Positions 42,034 to 51,591 of a stretch of DNA of 64,000 bases are shown piece by piece; the stretch's first letter is position 1, and every line of letters starts with the position of its first letter. The position numbers and the translations under genes were made by a program. Below the pieces are notes generated by a model. That model had not been told where the DNA came from. It did not search any database and was given only the letters and a program-made list of their open reading frames with translations. This stretch comes from Pseudomonas oryzihabitans (lineage in GTDB: Bacteria > Pseudomonadota > Gammaproteobacteria > Pseudomonadales > Pseudomonadaceae): assembly GCF_007665395.1 (NCBI RefSeq), contig NZ_VDND01000001.1:372001-436000 (forward strand). Reading direction: 5' to 3'.

Positions 42034-42846
42034 ATGAAGATAATATGCTTCAATATCAATGGCTTGAGAGCTAGACCTCATCAGCTTTCTGCGATCATCG
42101 AACGCTATGATCCCGACGTCATCGGCCTTCAAGAAACCAAGGTCTCGGACGATCAGTTTCCCCAGGCGGAAATCGAGGCCCTCGGCTACCACGTGCATTA
42201 CCACGGGCAGAAGGGCCACTACGGGGTGGCGCTGCTATCGCGCCTGGCCCCGCTGGAATTGCACAAGGGCTTTCCCGGCGATGGCGAGGAGTCCCAGAAG
42301 AGATTCATCTATGGCGTCTTCGCCGACCGCCAGGGTCAGCCACTGGTGGTCATGAACGGCTATTTCCCCCAGGGCGAGAATACCGCCCATCCCACAAAAT
42401 TTCCTGGCAAGAGGAAGTTCTACGCGGATCTTCAGAACTTACTTGAGGAGCGTTTCTCGGCCGATACCCCATTACTGCTCATGGGCGACTTCAACATTTC
42501 CGCCCAGGATCACGACATCGGCATCGGCGCCGCCAATGCCAAGCGCTGGCTCCGCACCGGTGCCTGCAGTTTCCAGCCCGAGGAACGCGAGTGGATGCAG
42601 CGCCTGCTGGGCTGGGGCCTGGTCGACAGCTATCGCCACCTGCATCCCGAGGTGAACGACAGATTCAGCTGGTTTCCCTACCGCAGCCGCGGCTTCGAGG
42701 ACGAACCCAAGCGAGGCCTGCGAATCGACACCATCCTGGCTTCGCGAGCGTTGCGTGAGCGCATCGCCTCGGCCGGCGTGGATTACGATATCCGCGGCAT
42801 GGAGAAGCCTTCGGACCACGCACCGATCTGGCTAGAATTGACGTGA
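42034..42846 (+). CDS. xthA: Exodeoxyribonuclease III (AP endonuclease)
   Basis: The 270-aa member of the EEP nuclease family has [12 protein letters not shown] (metal-binding Glu), [15 protein letters not shown] (catalytic Asp/Asn) and the C-terminal [10 protein letters not shown] (catalytic His). It cleaves abasic sites and degrades DNA 3' to 5' in base-excision repair. The ATG at 42034 gives the classical [15 protein letters not shown] start. The local codon choice (ATA, AGA, TTT in the first 20 codons) is less GC-rich than neighbours, which may just aid initiation. Confidence 0.95.
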   Translation: MKIICFNINGLRARPHQLSAIIERYDPDVIGLQETKVSDDQFPQAEIEALGYHVHYHGQKGHYGVALLSRLAPLELHKGFPGDGEESQKRFIYGVFADRQGQPLVVMNGYFPQGENTAHPTKFPGKRKFYADLQNLLEERFSADTPLLLMGDFNISAQDHDIGIGAANAKRWLRTGACSFQPEEREWMQRLLGWGLVDSYRHLHPEVNDRFSWFPYRSRGFEDEPKRGLRIDTILASRALRERIASAGVDYDIRGMEKPSDHAPIWLELT

Positions 42847-42915
42847 AGTCCTGTCACCGCAGCGTCATCCAGCGTCCCTAAGGTAGCGGCCTCGCCGACG
42901 TTAGAGGCCCGATCC

Positions 42916-44271
42916 ATGTCGTGTTCCGCCCCGGTAGTCCGCCGCGCGCCCCTGCGGCGAGCGGTGCTCACACTACTGTTACCCCTGCTGTCAGCGCCGC
43001 TGCTGGCCAGCGAGCCCGCACCCCTGCTCCTGCGGCTGCAGGGCTCCAATACCGTGAATGCCCAGTTGGGCCCTCGCCTGGTGGCGGCGCTCCTGGCCGA
43101 ACGCGGCTACCAGGATGTTCGACGCGAGCCAACCGCGGTCATGGACGAATGGCAGCTGACCGCGCGGGGGCCAGACGGCCAGTCGGTCGTCATCCAGATC
43201 GCCGCCCATGGCACCGGCACCGGCTTCACCGCCCTGGCCAGCGCCAGCACCGATGTAGCCGCGGCCTCGCGCCCCATCGCGGACGGCGAGGTCAGTGCCT
43301 TGGCCAGCCTCGGCGACCTGCGCAGCAAGGACGCGGAATACATCATCGGGCTGGATGGCCTGGCGATCATCGTGCATCCGGGCAACCCCCTGCACGAACT
43401 CGATCTGCAGCAACTCGCCCGGGTGTTCGCCGGGGAGATCAGTGACTGGCGACAGCTGGGCGGTACGCCCGGACCCATCAGGCTCTACGCCCGGGACGAC
43501 CGCTCGGGCACCTATGACACCTTCCGGGACCTGGTGCTGACCCCTGCCGCCAAGCGACTCGATCCCGCTGCCAGGCGCTTCGAATCCAACGAAGAGCTGG
43601 CGCAACAGGTCGCCAGCGATCCCGCCGGCATCGGCTTCACCAGTCTCGCGGCCGCGGGCCAGCTGCCGACCCTCGCGCTGCGGGACGGTGAAGGAAGGGC
43701 CGTGGCCCCCAGCGAAGCCAGCATTGCCACCGAAGACTATCCCCTGGCACGACGGCTGCTCCTCTATGCCCCGCCCGACCGAGGCCCCGGGTGGGCCGAT
43801 AGCCTGCTGGAGTTCAGCCAGACGCCAGCCGGGCAGGCGGTCGTCCAGGCCAGCGGCTTCGTCGCCCAACGGATAGCGCCGCTGGCCATCCGCGACACCC
43901 AGGGCATGCCGGCCGCCTATGGCGAGCTGGCCCGGCGCGCCCAGCGCCTCACGGTGAATTTTCGCTTCGCTGCCGGTAGCGCGCGCCTGGACAACAAGGC
44001 CCTGCGCGATGCCGAACGGCTCGCGACCTACCTGCGGCTACCCGAGAACGCCGAACGGCGACTGGTGCTGGTGGGCTTCAATGATGCCACCGAGGATCCA
44101 GCCCGGGCGGCGCTGCTCGCCCGCCTACGGGCCACGGCGGTCGCCACGGCGCTCCGCCACCAGCAGGCCTTCGCCAGTGAACTGCTGTCGCTCGGTGACC
44201 AGTTGCCGGTCGCCGGACTCTCGCCGAACGGCCGGATCAAGAACCGCCGCGTCGAGGCCTGGATCTATTAG
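42916..44271 (+). CDS. Exported phosphate-binding-type (PstS-like) domain fused to OmpA-like domain
   Basis: The 451-aa product has an N-terminal signal peptide ending around SAPLLASEP. Residues about 38-310 form a PBP-like domain of the PstS type (LLLRLQGSNTVNAQLGPRLV, DRSGTYDTFRDLV). The last ~110 residues resemble a peptidoglycan-binding OmpA domain (LTVNFRFAAGSARLDNKA through GRIKNRRVEAWIY). The fusion would place a solute-binding domain on the cell wall. Such proteins occur in Pseudomonas, but the ligand is not known. The gene follows xthA by about 70 bp and is probably independent of it. Confidence 0.8.
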   Translation: MSCSAPVVRRAPLRRAVLTLLLPLLSAPLLASEPAPLLLRLQGSNTVNAQLGPRLVAALLAERGYQDVRREPTAVMDEWQLTARGPDGQSVVIQIAAHGTGTGFTALASASTDVAAASRPIADGEVSALASLGDLRSKDAEYIIGLDGLAIIVHPGNPLHELDLQQLARVFAGEISDWRQLGGTPGPIRLYARDDRSGTYDTFRDLVLTPAAKRLDPAARRFESNEELAQQVASDPAGIGFTSLAAAGQLPTLALRDGEGRAVAPSEASIATEDYPLARRLLLYAPPDRGPGWADSLLEFSQTPAGQAVVQASGFVAQRIAPLAIRDTQGMPAAYGELARRAQRLTVNFRFAAGSARLDNKALRDAERLATYLRLPENAERRLVLVGFNDATEDPARAALLARLRATAVATALRHQQAFASELLSLGDQLPVAGLSPNGRIKNRRVEAWIY

Positions 44272-44469
44272 CGGGCAACGGCTTGCCTTCGACCGACGTC
44301 ACTGAGATAACCTCAGCGTCGCTGTCTTGCTGCGCCAGCTCTGGCCCAGCGCCGTCGATCGGTCTCGACGATCGAGCACGCCGCGATCGAAAACGTACTT
44401 GAAGTAGTTTCTTACCAGGGTCGACAAACGACATCAGAAATCAATCCTAACCTACTGATTTAAAAGACC

Positions 44470-45222
44470 ATGAAGAACGAAGAGAGATTCAGTGATCGTG
44501 TCTCCGCCTATGAGAGAGGCCGGCCCGGCTATCCCAGTGTCGTCATCCAGCGGCTGGTCGAACCGCTGGCGCCGGATGGGGTGATCGCGGATATCGGTGC
44601 CGGTACCGGACTGCTGACCCGGGATTTTCTCAAGGCGGGCTACACCGTCCATGCCATCGAGCCCAATGCCCCCATGCGCCAATCGATGGAGGCGACCTTG
44701 GGCAACCATGCGGGCTTCCACGCCTGGAACGGGACGGCGGAAGACACCGGGCTCGGCGAGCGCAGCGTGGATCTCATCGTCGCCGGCCAGGCCTTCCACT
44801 GGTTCGACCAGGCACGGGCGCGACGCGAATTCGCCCGGATCCTGCGCCCGAGCGGCATGGTGGCGCTAATCTGGAACTATCGGCTGTCGGCTAGCAGCCC
44901 CTTCATGGCGGGCTACGAAGAGATGTTGCTCCGCCATGGCACCGACTATCAGCAGGTGGAGCATCGCCATCTGCAGCCCGCCGCCCTGGCGCGATTCTTC
45001 GGCGACCGGGGATGCCAGCTATGGGTGGTGGACAATGCCCAGTGGCTGGATCGCGCCGGCTTGCAGGCGCGGGTCGATTCCACGTCCTACCTGCCCGCCC
45101 CGGGGAGCAGCGGGCACCCGGCGCTGGTGGCCGACCTCGATCGACTGTTCGCGACCCACGCCGAAGGGGACCGGGTGCGCTTCGACTACGACACCCTGGT
45201 GTACAGCGGCCCCCTCACCTGA
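44470..45222 (+). CDS. Class I SAM-dependent methyltransferase
   Basis: The 250-aa protein has the glycine-rich SAM motif I IADIGAGTGLLT near residue 40, the acidic loop HAIEPNAPM and motif IV around DLIVAGQAFHWFD, in the Methyltransf_11/UbiE-like group. The substrate is unknown. Its last eight bases overlap the end of the DUF192 gene on the other strand. The preceding 198-bp gap contains no recognisable gene. Confidence 0.82.
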   Translation: MKNEERFSDRVSAYERGRPGYPSVVIQRLVEPLAPDGVIADIGAGTGLLTRDFLKAGYTVHAIEPNAPMRQSMEATLGNHAGFHAWNGTAEDTGLGERSVDLIVAGQAFHWFDQARARREFARILRPSGMVALIWNYRLSASSPFMAGYEEMLLRHGTDYQQVEHRHLQPAALARFFGDRGCQLWVVDNAQWLDRAGLQARVDSTSYLPAPGSSGHPALVADLDRLFATHAEGDRVRFDYDTLVYSGPLT

Positions 45223-45664
45223 ATGCCGGGGCGACCGCCTCCAGCCCCTGGATACGAGCGCCCTGACCGACGCCGCGAGCCGAAAACCATCCGCTCGCGG
45301 TCTCCAGGGCATAGCGCGCCGGGGCGCGGGAGCAATGGCGGGCATCGCTCAGCGGCTGCATCTCGGCGGTATTGAGGATCTCCCCCTGGGCGGTGATGAA
45401 GGCCGCCGCCAGGGGGCTGGGGGTATCGCGCATCCACAGGCAGCGTTGCTCGTCGTCGGGAAACACGAACAGCATGCCTTCATCGGCGCGCAGGGGCGGT
45501 CGCCCCATGAGTCCCTGGGCGCGCTGGCTGGGTGTCGTGGCGATCTCGACCCTCAGGCGGTGATCGCCGATGCGCAACTCGAGGCGCTCCGCGGCATGCG
45601 CCGTGACCGTCAGGGTTGCCAGCAGGACCAGCAGGCCGCGACCGACGTGGACAAAAAACCTCAT
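45215..45664 (-). CDS. DUF192 family exported protein
   Basis: The 149-aa product has a signal peptide ending at TAHAAE, so it is periplasmic. The DUF192 core shows [25 protein letters not shown], given as residues 44-68, and [17 protein letters not shown]. Function is unknown; the domain is sometimes near export or quorum-related genes. The gene is convergent and overlaps the methyltransferase by eight bases. It is divergent from the first MFS gene with a 64-bp gap that must hold both promoters. Confidence 0.82.
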   Translation of the reverse strand: MRFFVHVGRGLLVLLATLTVTAHAAERLELRIGDHRLRVEIATTPSQRAQGLMGRPPLRADEGMLFVFPDDEQRCLWMRDTPSPLAAAFITAQGEILNTAEMQPLSDARHCSRAPARYALETASGWFSARGVGQGARIQGLEAVAPAFR

Positions 45665-45728
45665 CGCATGTGACCTTTGCCAGGCGAAAGCAATCTACCC
45701 CACATTGTCAGACAACCTCTCGAGTCCG

Positions 45729-46937
45729 ATGTCTACCGCAAGCCTGCCGCCCGCACCCTCGCCCGCCCTGGCCACCCGCATCACCCTGGGTACGGTGCTG
45801 TTCACCTTCATCGCCTACCTTATCATCGGCATCCCCCTGGCCGTATTGCCGGGCTATGTGCATGGCGAGCTGGGCTTCAACTCCATCATCGCCGGTCTGG
45901 TGATCAGCAGCCAGTACCTGGCCACCCTGCTCTCGCGCTCCCACGCCGGGCGCATCATCGACACCGTGGGTGCCAAGCAGTCGGTGCTCTACGGGATGCT
46001 GGGTTGTGGCATAAGCGGGGTGCTGATGCTGGCGTCGGTACTGTTGCAGGCCTGGCCCTGGGTCAGTCTGGCGGCGCTGTTGCTGGGCCGACTGGTGCTG
46101 GGCTGCGCAGAGAGCCTGTCCGGCACCGGCGCCATCTCCTGGGCGATCGGCCGGGTCGGACCCAGCAACACCGCCAAGGTGATCTCCTGGAATGGCGTCG
46201 CCAGCTATGGCGCCCTGGCCATAGGCGCGCCCCTGGGCGTGGTGCTGGTCGACGGCCTCGGCCTGTGGATCATGGGCGCCAGCATCATCGGCCTGGCGAT
46301 CCTGGGCTATCGCATCGCCAAGCCGCGCCCGCCCATCGTGCCGGTACGCGGCGACCGCCTGCCCTTCACCACGGTGCTGGGACGGGTGCTGCCCTATGGG
46401 CTCGGCCTGGCGCTGGGGGGCATCGGCTTCGGCACCCTGGCCACCTTCATCACCCTCTACTACGCCAGCCAGGGCTGGAGCGGCGCGGCGCTGTGCCTCT
46501 CGGTGTTCGGCTGTTTCTTCATCGGCGTGCGCCTGGTGTTCGCCAACGCCATCAACCGGCATGGCGGCTTTCGCGTGGCCATCGTCAGCCTCGGCGTGGA
46601 AGCCGTGGGGTTGGCCACGCTCTGGCTCGCACCCGGCATGACCACCGCCCTGGTCGGCGCCGCCCTCACCGGCATCGGTTTCTCGCTGGTGTTTCCCGCC
46701 CTCGCCGTGGAAGCCGTTCAGCGGGTACCAGCCTCCAATCGCGGGGCCGCCCTGGCGGGGTACTCGGTGTTCATCGACCTGTCGCTGGCGGTGACCGGCC
46801 CGCTCATCGGCGCGGTGGCCACCCATTTCGGCTATGCCGCCAGCTTCCTCTGTGCGGCCTTGGCCGCGCTGGCCGGGTTGGCCCTCAGCATCCGCCTCCT
46901 CCGCCGTTTCGACGCGTCCTCGCGAGAACAGCCATGA
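45729..46937 (+). CDS. MFS transporter, YhhS/YfcJ-like (first of tandem pair)
   Basis: The 402-aa, 12-helix transporter of the major facilitator superfamily starts at the ATG at 45729. Family marks are [18 protein letters not shown], quoted as the TM1-loop, then [16 protein letters not shown] (motif A) and [20 protein letters not shown] in the TM5 region. This matches the YhhS/YfcJ subgroup of putative arabinose/drug efflux proteins. It overlaps the second transporter gene by four bases (ATGA). The substrate is unknown. Confidence 0.88.
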   Translation: MSTASLPPAPSPALATRITLGTVLFTFIAYLIIGIPLAVLPGYVHGELGFNSIIAGLVISSQYLATLLSRSHAGRIIDTVGAKQSVLYGMLGCGISGVLMLASVLLQAWPWVSLAALLLGRLVLGCAESLSGTGAISWAIGRVGPSNTAKVISWNGVASYGALAIGAPLGVVLVDGLGLWIMGASIIGLAILGYRIAKPRPPIVPVRGDRLPFTTVLGRVLPYGLGLALGGIGFGTLATFITLYYASQGWSGAALCLSVFGCFFIGVRLVFANAINRHGGFRVAIVSLGVEAVGLATLWLAPGMTTALVGAALTGIGFSLVFPALAVEAVQRVPASNRGAALAGYSVFIDLSLAVTGPLIGAVATHFGYAASFLCAALAALAGLALSIRLLRRFDASSREQP

Positions 46938-48139
46938 CCACCACCGCCCCGCTGGACACCGCGCTCGCCGTCAACTTGCGCATCGTTTCCATCGTCATCT
47001 TCAGTTTCCTGCTGTTCCTCGCCATCGGCCTGCCGCTGGCGATCCTGCCAGGCTACGTGCATGACGATCTCGGCTACGGCTCGGTGATCGCCGGGCTGGC
47101 GATCAGCATCCAGTACCTGGCCACCCTCTTCACCCGGCCGCTTGCCGGCAAGCTGGCGGACAGCATCGGTGCCAAGCGCGGGGTCATCTATGGGCTGTTC
47201 GGTTGCGTCGCCTGTGGCGTCCTGACCCTGGCGGCCACCGCCCTGGAGTCCGTTCCGCCGCTCAGCCTCGGCCTGCTGATCGTCGGCCGGGTGATCCTGG
47301 GCATGTCCCAGGCGTTGATCGGCACGGGCTGCCTGAGCTGGGGCATGGGCAGCGTCGGCATGCAGCACGTGAGCAAGGTCATCTCCTGGAATGGCATCGC
47401 CGCCTACGGTGCCCTGGCCATCGGCGCCCCGCTCGGCGTCGCCATGGTGGCAGGGCTGGGGCTGTGGAGCCTGGGCGTGTCCATCGCCCTGCTCGGCGCC
47501 CTGGGTCTGGCACTGGCCTGGAACAAGGTACCGGCGCCGGTCATCGCCGGTGAGCGGCTCCCCTTCCACAAGGTATTCTGGCGCATCAGCCCCTTCGGCC
47601 TGTGCCTCTTGCTGAGCTCCATCGGCTTCGGCGCCATCGCCACCTTCGTCACCCTCTACTACGCCAGCAATGGCTGGCCCAACGCGGCCTTCTGCCTGAC
47701 CGCCTTCGGCGGTGCCTTCATCTGCGCCCGCCTGCTGTTCGCCGGCACCATCAATACGCTAGGCGGCTTCCGGGTCGCCCTGGCCTGCTTCACGGTGGAA
47801 ACCCTGGGCCTCCTGCTGCTGTGGCTGGCGGTCACCCCGCAGATGGCCCTTATCGGTGCCGCCATGGCCGGGTTCGGCCTCTCGCTGGTCTACCCGGCAC
47901 TGGGCGTTGAAGCCATCGTCAAGGTGCCGCCCACTAACCGCAGCGCGGCCTTGGGCGCCTATTCGCTGTGCCTGGATCTGGCTCTGGGCATCACCGGTCC
48001 GCTGGCCGGCGCCATTGCCAACGGCTTCGGCTTCAGCGCCATCTTCCTGTTCGCCGGGCTGATGGCCCTCGCCGGCCTGGGCCTGAGCGCCCTGCTCTAC
48101 CGCCGGGCGCTCGCTGAGCGCGGGGTCGCTCAGCCGTAG
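46934..48139 (+). CDS. MFS transporter, YhhS/YfcJ-like (second of tandem pair)
   Basis: The 401-aa, 12-helix MFS protein is highly similar in pattern to its upstream neighbour: [34 protein letters not shown] and [20 protein letters not shown] line up with the first copy. The pair looks like a local duplication that has diverged substantially. Translation is coupled through the ATGA overlap. Its end overlaps the cfa gene on the other strand by ten bases. Whether the two form a heterodimer or transport different substrates is not visible. Confidence 0.88.
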   Translation: MTTTAPLDTALAVNLRIVSIVIFSFLLFLAIGLPLAILPGYVHDDLGYGSVIAGLAISIQYLATLFTRPLAGKLADSIGAKRGVIYGLFGCVACGVLTLAATALESVPPLSLGLLIVGRVILGMSQALIGTGCLSWGMGSVGMQHVSKVISWNGIAAYGALAIGAPLGVAMVAGLGLWSLGVSIALLGALGLALAWNKVPAPVIAGERLPFHKVFWRISPFGLCLLLSSIGFGAIATFVTLYYASNGWPNAAFCLTAFGGAFICARLLFAGTINTLGGFRVALACFTVETLGLLLLWLAVTPQMALIGAAMAGFGLSLVYPALGVEAIVKVPPTNRSAALGAYSLCLDLALGITGPLAGAIANGFGFSAIFLFAGLMALAGLGLSALLYRRALAERGVAQP

Positions 48140-49314
48140 ATATCCCCGCGCGACCAGGGCAGCTCGATCCGGCCGTCAGCATGGGGCCGGGCGGCGAGCA
48201 GCTGGTGGATGTTCACCCAGTTCTTGCGGAAGGCATAGGCGCAGCCCGGCAGGTACAGGCGCCAGATGCGCAATGCCTCCGCCGGCACCAGCCGCGCCGC
48301 CTCCTCCAGGCGCGCCTCCAGCGCCGCACTCCAGAAGTCGAGGGTACGCGCATAGTGGCGGCGCAAACTCTCGACATCCACGACTTCCAGGCCTGCCGCG
48401 CTCATCTCGGCGACGGCGAGAGAAAGGTGCGGCAGTTCGCCGTGGGGGAAGACGTAGCGGTCGATGAAGTCACCACCGCCATGACCGACCGCCCGCCCAT
48501 CGGCGTGCAGGGCGGTGATGCCGTGGTTGAGCACCAGTCCACCCGGGCGGACGGCGTTGAACAGCGTGCGGAAATACAGCGGCAGGTTGGCCAGGCCGAC
48601 GTGTTCGAACATGCCGACACTGACCACCTTGTCGTAGCGGCCATCGTCCGGCAGGTCGCGGTAGTCCAGCAGCTCCAGGGTGACCTGGTCGGCCAGCCCT
48701 TCCGCGGCTACCCGTGCCCGCGCCCCTTCCAGCTGTTCCCGCGACAGGGTGATGCCGTGCACCTGCACCCCGTGCTCCCGCGCCGCGTGACGTGCCAGGC
48801 CGCCCCAGCCGCAGCCCACGTCGAGCAATCGCTCGCCCGACTGGAGGCGCAATTTGCGGCAGAGCAACTCCAGCTTGTCACGCTGGGCGGTCGCCAGGTC
48901 TTCCGCGCCGGTCTTGAAATAGGCGCAGGAATAGACCAGCTCCGGATCGAGCCAGAGACGATAGAAGTCATTGGACAGGTCGTAGTGATAGGCGACCGCC
49001 GACGCGTCCGTCGCCTTGTCATGGGGCTGAGGAGCAACGTCCGTCGACGGCGCCACAGCTGCCAGCGCCTGGCTCAACCGATCGCCAATCTCGATGACTT
49101 CCTGGATATCCCCTTCCAGGTCGATCCGCGACTCCACGAAGGCCCGTCCCAGGGCATCCAGATTGAGCTGCCGGGGATCGGCCAGCACCTGCGGATCCTT
49201 CACCACCAGGGTGACCCGCGGCGCGGCGCCCAGCTCGAGCTCCGGCCCCTGGTCGATACGGATCCGCAAGGGAAGATTAAGTCGCTGCAGTGCAGTGGGT
49301 AGCGTGGGATACAT
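48130..49314 (-). CDS. cfa: Cyclopropane-fatty-acyl-phospholipid synthase family protein
   Basis: The 394-aa SAM-dependent enzyme modifies double bonds of membrane phospholipid acyl chains. Features are [26 protein letters not shown], given as residues 108-133, the SAM motif [13 protein letters not shown] and [11 protein letters not shown]. The length matches bacterial Cfa proteins. In Pseudomonas such genes are often RpoS-dependent, but no clear RpoS promoter was recognised. It is convergent with the MFS pair. Confidence 0.9.
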   Translation of the reverse strand: MYPTLPTALQRLNLPLRIRIDQGPELELGAAPRVTLVVKDPQVLADPRQLNLDALGRAFVESRIDLEGDIQEVIEIGDRLSQALAAVAPSTDVAPQPHDKATDASAVAYHYDLSNDFYRLWLDPELVYSCAYFKTGAEDLATAQRDKLELLCRKLRLQSGERLLDVGCGWGGLARHAAREHGVQVHGITLSREQLEGARARVAAEGLADQVTLELLDYRDLPDDGRYDKVVSVGMFEHVGLANLPLYFRTLFNAVRPGGLVLNHGITALHADGRAVGHGGGDFIDRYVFPHGELPHLSLAVAEMSAAGLEVVDVESLRRHYARTLDFWSAALEARLEEAARLVPAEALRIWRLYLPGCAYAFRKNWVNIHQLLAARPHADGRIELPWSRGDIYG

Positions 49315-49503
49315 GGGCGTGCTCCTGGCGGTTGTGAACGGGCGCCGCTCGCCGGACGTCGCTCTACCTCCCTCGGTCGCTAAGGCGCACTGGCCAACAA
49401 CCTAACCGGAATACATGTTTTGTTACACCTCATTTTCGCGAGGCAGCCTTGCGTCTTTCGCAAGACTGGACGCGAAGGAAAGCAGTGGAAACAGCAGCGT
49501 CGG

Positions 49504-49698
49504 TCAGAGCGGACCCGGATCGGGAATGGGCGCAGGCGCCTTGGGTGGCTCGGTCAGGTTTTCGACCACCTCGTCGGGAATCTCGGTGTCGATCTCCTCG
49601 TCGGCCATGTCCGAATCGTTCAAGGGAGCCTGATCACCGCCCAGCCACCAGGCCAGCGGATGAACGGTGCGGGTTGTCGCGGTAACGGATGCATGCAT
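49504..49698 (-). CDS. Small acidic proline-rich protein, 64 aa, unknown
   Basis: The ATG at 49696-49698 has AGGAG with exactly seven bases of spacing, a strong ribosome site. The product starts MHASVTATTRTVHPLAWWLG, contains an acidic stretch (DMADEEIDTEIPDEVVENL) and ends in a proline-rich tail. There are no cysteines, no signal peptide and no clear helix of membrane length. It is not recognised as any family. It lies between cfa and the receiver gene. A competing plus-strand frame through the same DNA has a poor ribosome site. Confidence 0.55.
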   Translation of the reverse strand: MHASVTATTRTVHPLAWWLGGDQAPLNDSDMADEEIDTEIPDEVVENLTEPPKAPAPIPDPGPL

Positions 49699-49920
49699 GG
49701 GGTGGCTCCTGTGCCGGTAAGTCTCCAGCGTTAGTAGGCCGCTACCCAGAGAGGTTTCACCGAGGCGTTCACCATACGTCGCCAGGCGCTCGATCAGGGG
49801 CGGATCTCAGCGCACAACGGCCGAATGGGCTCGGAACGGGAGTCCGCCCGTACAATCCGGCACCCAGAATGCCATCACCCGACTAGACTCAAGGTGACCT
49901 ACTGCCCGGAATACCTGCCC

Positions 49921-50319
49921 ATGGATACGCCCAACCGCTCTGCCAACGCCGAGCCATTGCTGGCGGTCGTCGCCGAAGACGAATTGCTGCTGCAGGCCCT
50001 GGTTCGCGAAGTCCTGAAGCAGGAAGGCTTTCAGGTGGAAACCTTTGGTACCGCCGATGCGGCGCTGCAGTTCCTGGAGTTGCATTGGCAACAGGTGAAC
50101 CTGGTGGTATCCAACGTCCGGATGCCAGGCGTGATCGACGGCATCCAGCTGGCGAAGATCGTCACCGAGCGTTGGCCCTCGGTGCCCTTCGTCCTGATGT
50201 CCGGCTATGCCGGCCTGCGCAATGACATCCCCCCGGGCGTACCCTTCCTGCACAAGCCCTGGACCCTGGATCAGCTGACGGAAGCCGTGTGGAAGGTGGT
50301 GCCCCACCCGGACGGTTAG
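49921..50319 (+). CDS. Single-domain receiver protein lacking the phosphoacceptor Asp
   Basis: The 132-aa protein from the ATG at 49921 is a lone CheY-like receiver domain. The acidic pocket EDE (19-21) and the conserved Lys112 in FLHKPW are present. The phosphorylated Asp is replaced by Asn65: the sequence reads VVSNVRMPG where the family has a D before x-x-M-P. It therefore probably cannot be phosphorylated in the normal way and may be a constitutive or ligand-controlled pseudo-receiver. The ribosome site is weak (GGAAT ten bases upstream). No kinase gene is adjacent. Confidence 0.8.
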   Translation: MDTPNRSANAEPLLAVVAEDELLLQALVREVLKQEGFQVETFGTADAALQFLELHWQQVNLVVSNVRMPGVIDGIQLAKIVTERWPSVPFVLMSGYAGLRNDIPPGVPFLHKPWTLDQLTEAVWKVVPHPDG

Positions 50320-50355
50320 CGGCCAGCACCTCACCGCCCCCACTGGATCTCCGCC

Positions 50356-50720
50356 CTACCCGACCGGAACGACCCGTCCCTGCCGCATGCGCTCCAGCAA
50401 CGCCGCCGCCTCACGCTAGGCCCGGGCTATGTCCCGGTTAAGGTCACCCTGGTCCCTGCCGGTTCCGGCGCTCGCCGCCGTGTGGGCGCCGACGATGTTA
50501 TGGACCTTGCCCAGCAGGGCGACGGTGGCCGTGGCCATCTTCCGGCACCGGTAGGGATCCCGCGCTCCTGCTGGGTCATGTCCATCGGAGCGTTGCCGGC
50601 ACCCGCCCAGGTAGCTGGGTCAACATCACGCGGCACGGTCTCTACCAGCTCGTCGCGCCGTTTTTCCAGGCGCTGGAGATGATCGTCATGCCTGTCAGCT
50701 CCCCCCACCGTGGCGCCCAG
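50356..50720 (-). pseudogene. Decayed gene with frameshift and in-frame stop, probably phage-derived
   Basis: Read on the minus strand, a charged segment (LQRLEKRRDELVETVPRDVD then PATWAGAGNAPMDMTQQERG) runs into a different frame (DPYRCRKMATATVALLGKVH and on to GDLNRDIARA). It then hits a TAG at 50416-50418 before a final stretch EAAALLERMRQGRVVPVG. Continuous protein-like sequence across frames with these two lesions marks a pseudogene. The style suggests a phage packaging or morphogenesis protein, but the family is not certain. It lies in the same decayed block as higBA and the integrase tail. Confidence 0.55.
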
Positions 50721-50877
50721 GATCGGGCTGTCGTCTGATGCTGCCTTCGCAGGGAACAAGGTCCTGCTCAGCCCGCGGCGCTGGGTTTGCTTGAGGGATC
50801 GATCGCCGGCCCGGGTAACGGCCTCGATGGGTGATGCGGTCGGCTTCCCGACTATCCAACAGCGACCTCCGGCCAGC

Positions 50878-50924
50878 ACTTGTACTGATCAAGTCCGAGG
50901 AATAAAATCTCCCAAAATGGGAGA
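50878..50924 (+). promoter_or_regulatory. higBA promoter with two inverted-repeat operators
   Basis: TTGTAC (50880-50885) and TAAAAT (50903-50908) are spaced by 17 bp, a good sigma70 promoter. An inverted repeat ACTTG-N7-CAAGT (50878-50894) overlaps the -35. A second, TCTCCC-AAAAT-GGGAGA (50908-50924), begins at the last base of the -10. HigA-type antitoxins repress their own promoter by binding such repeats. Confidence 0.6.
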
Positions 50925-50933
50925 GCCGCCTTG

Positions 50934-51242
50934 ATGCGAGTTATCGCAAAAAGCACCTTGGTGAAGTTTTGGCAGGTGCAAGGCCAGCAAGACGCACAAA
51001 CACCGCTGGAAATCTGGCATGACATCGCCACAAAAGCCAACTGGAAGACGCCCCAGGATGTAAAGCACCAGATCGGCACTGCCAGCATCTGTGGTAACAA
51101 CCGGGTGGCATTCAACATCGGCGGTAACAAGTACCGCCTGGTCGTCGAAATGCAGTACAGGGCTGGCATTGCTTGGGTCAAGTTTGTCGGAACCCATGCT
51201 CGCTACGACGAGATCAACGTGGAGACAGTCAATGAATGTTAA
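50934..51242 (+). CDS. higB: HigB-family toxin (mRNA interferase)
   Basis: The 102-aa protein from the ATG at 50934 matches the HigB_toxin family: MRVIAKSTLVKFW at the start, IWHDIATKANWKTPQDVKHQ and RLVVEMQYRAGIAWVKFVGTHARYD near the end, given as its last third. HigB cleaves mRNA on ribosomes. It is encoded upstream of its antitoxin with an 11-bp overlap, the inverted toxin-first order typical of hig loci. It is intact although the surrounding block is decayed, which fits selection by addiction. Confidence 0.88.
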   Translation: MRVIAKSTLVKFWQVQGQQDAQTPLEIWHDIATKANWKTPQDVKHQIGTASICGNNRVAFNIGGNKYRLVVEMQYRAGIAWVKFVGTHARYDEINVETVNEC

Positions 51243-51591
51243 GCCGATCCGCAACGACGACGACCTTCGTGCCGCCTTTCTGCGGCTCGAGGCGGTTTTC
51301 CAGGCCCAGGAAGGCACGCCCGAGGCTGACGAAATGGAAGTTTTGGTGACCCTGATTGAGGCCTACGAGAACAAGCACTATCCAATAGGCCCGGCGAACC
51401 CAATTGATGCCATCAAATTCCGTATGGAGCAGCAAGGCCTGACGCCGAGGGACCTCGAGAAATACATAGGGCCTAGTGGGCGGGTATCAGAAGTTCTGAG
51501 CGGCAAGCGACGCCTGAGCATTTCGATGATCAAGCGCCTGCATGAAGGCCTGAAAATCCCTTACGAGAGCCTACTGGCCGGAGTCACTTAG
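51232..51591 (+). CDS. higA: HigA-family antitoxin, HTH
   Basis: The 119-aa protein from the ATG at 51232 has GGAG eight bases upstream inside higB. The N-terminal half is the HigA-specific helical part (TPEADEMEVLVTLIEAYENKHYP). The C-terminal half is an XRE-like HTH (FRMEQQGLTPRDLEKYIG, GRVSEVLSGKRRLSISMIKRL). It neutralises HigB and represses the operon. The overlap with higB couples their translation. Confidence 0.9.
   Translation: MNVKPIRNDDDLRAAFLRLEAVFQAQEGTPEADEMEVLVTLIEAYENKHYPIGPANPIDAIKFRMEQQGLTPRDLEKYIGPSGRVSEVLSGKRRLSISMIKRLHEGLKIPYESLLAGVT

Noticed and set aside
44237..44434. 65-codon minus-strand open frame in the gap before the methyltransferase gene
   Set aside because: No ribosome site, Arg/Ser-rich composition, and overlap with the end of the PBP-OmpA gene.
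45677..48139. A single 820-codon reading frame spanning both MFS genes
   Set aside because: The first half is the wrong frame of the first MFS gene; only the part from 46934 is a real protein.
50710..50934. 74-codon plus-strand open frame leading into higB
   Set aside because: It crosses the higBA promoter and operator repeats, has no ribosome site, and overlies the decayed minus-strand sequence.
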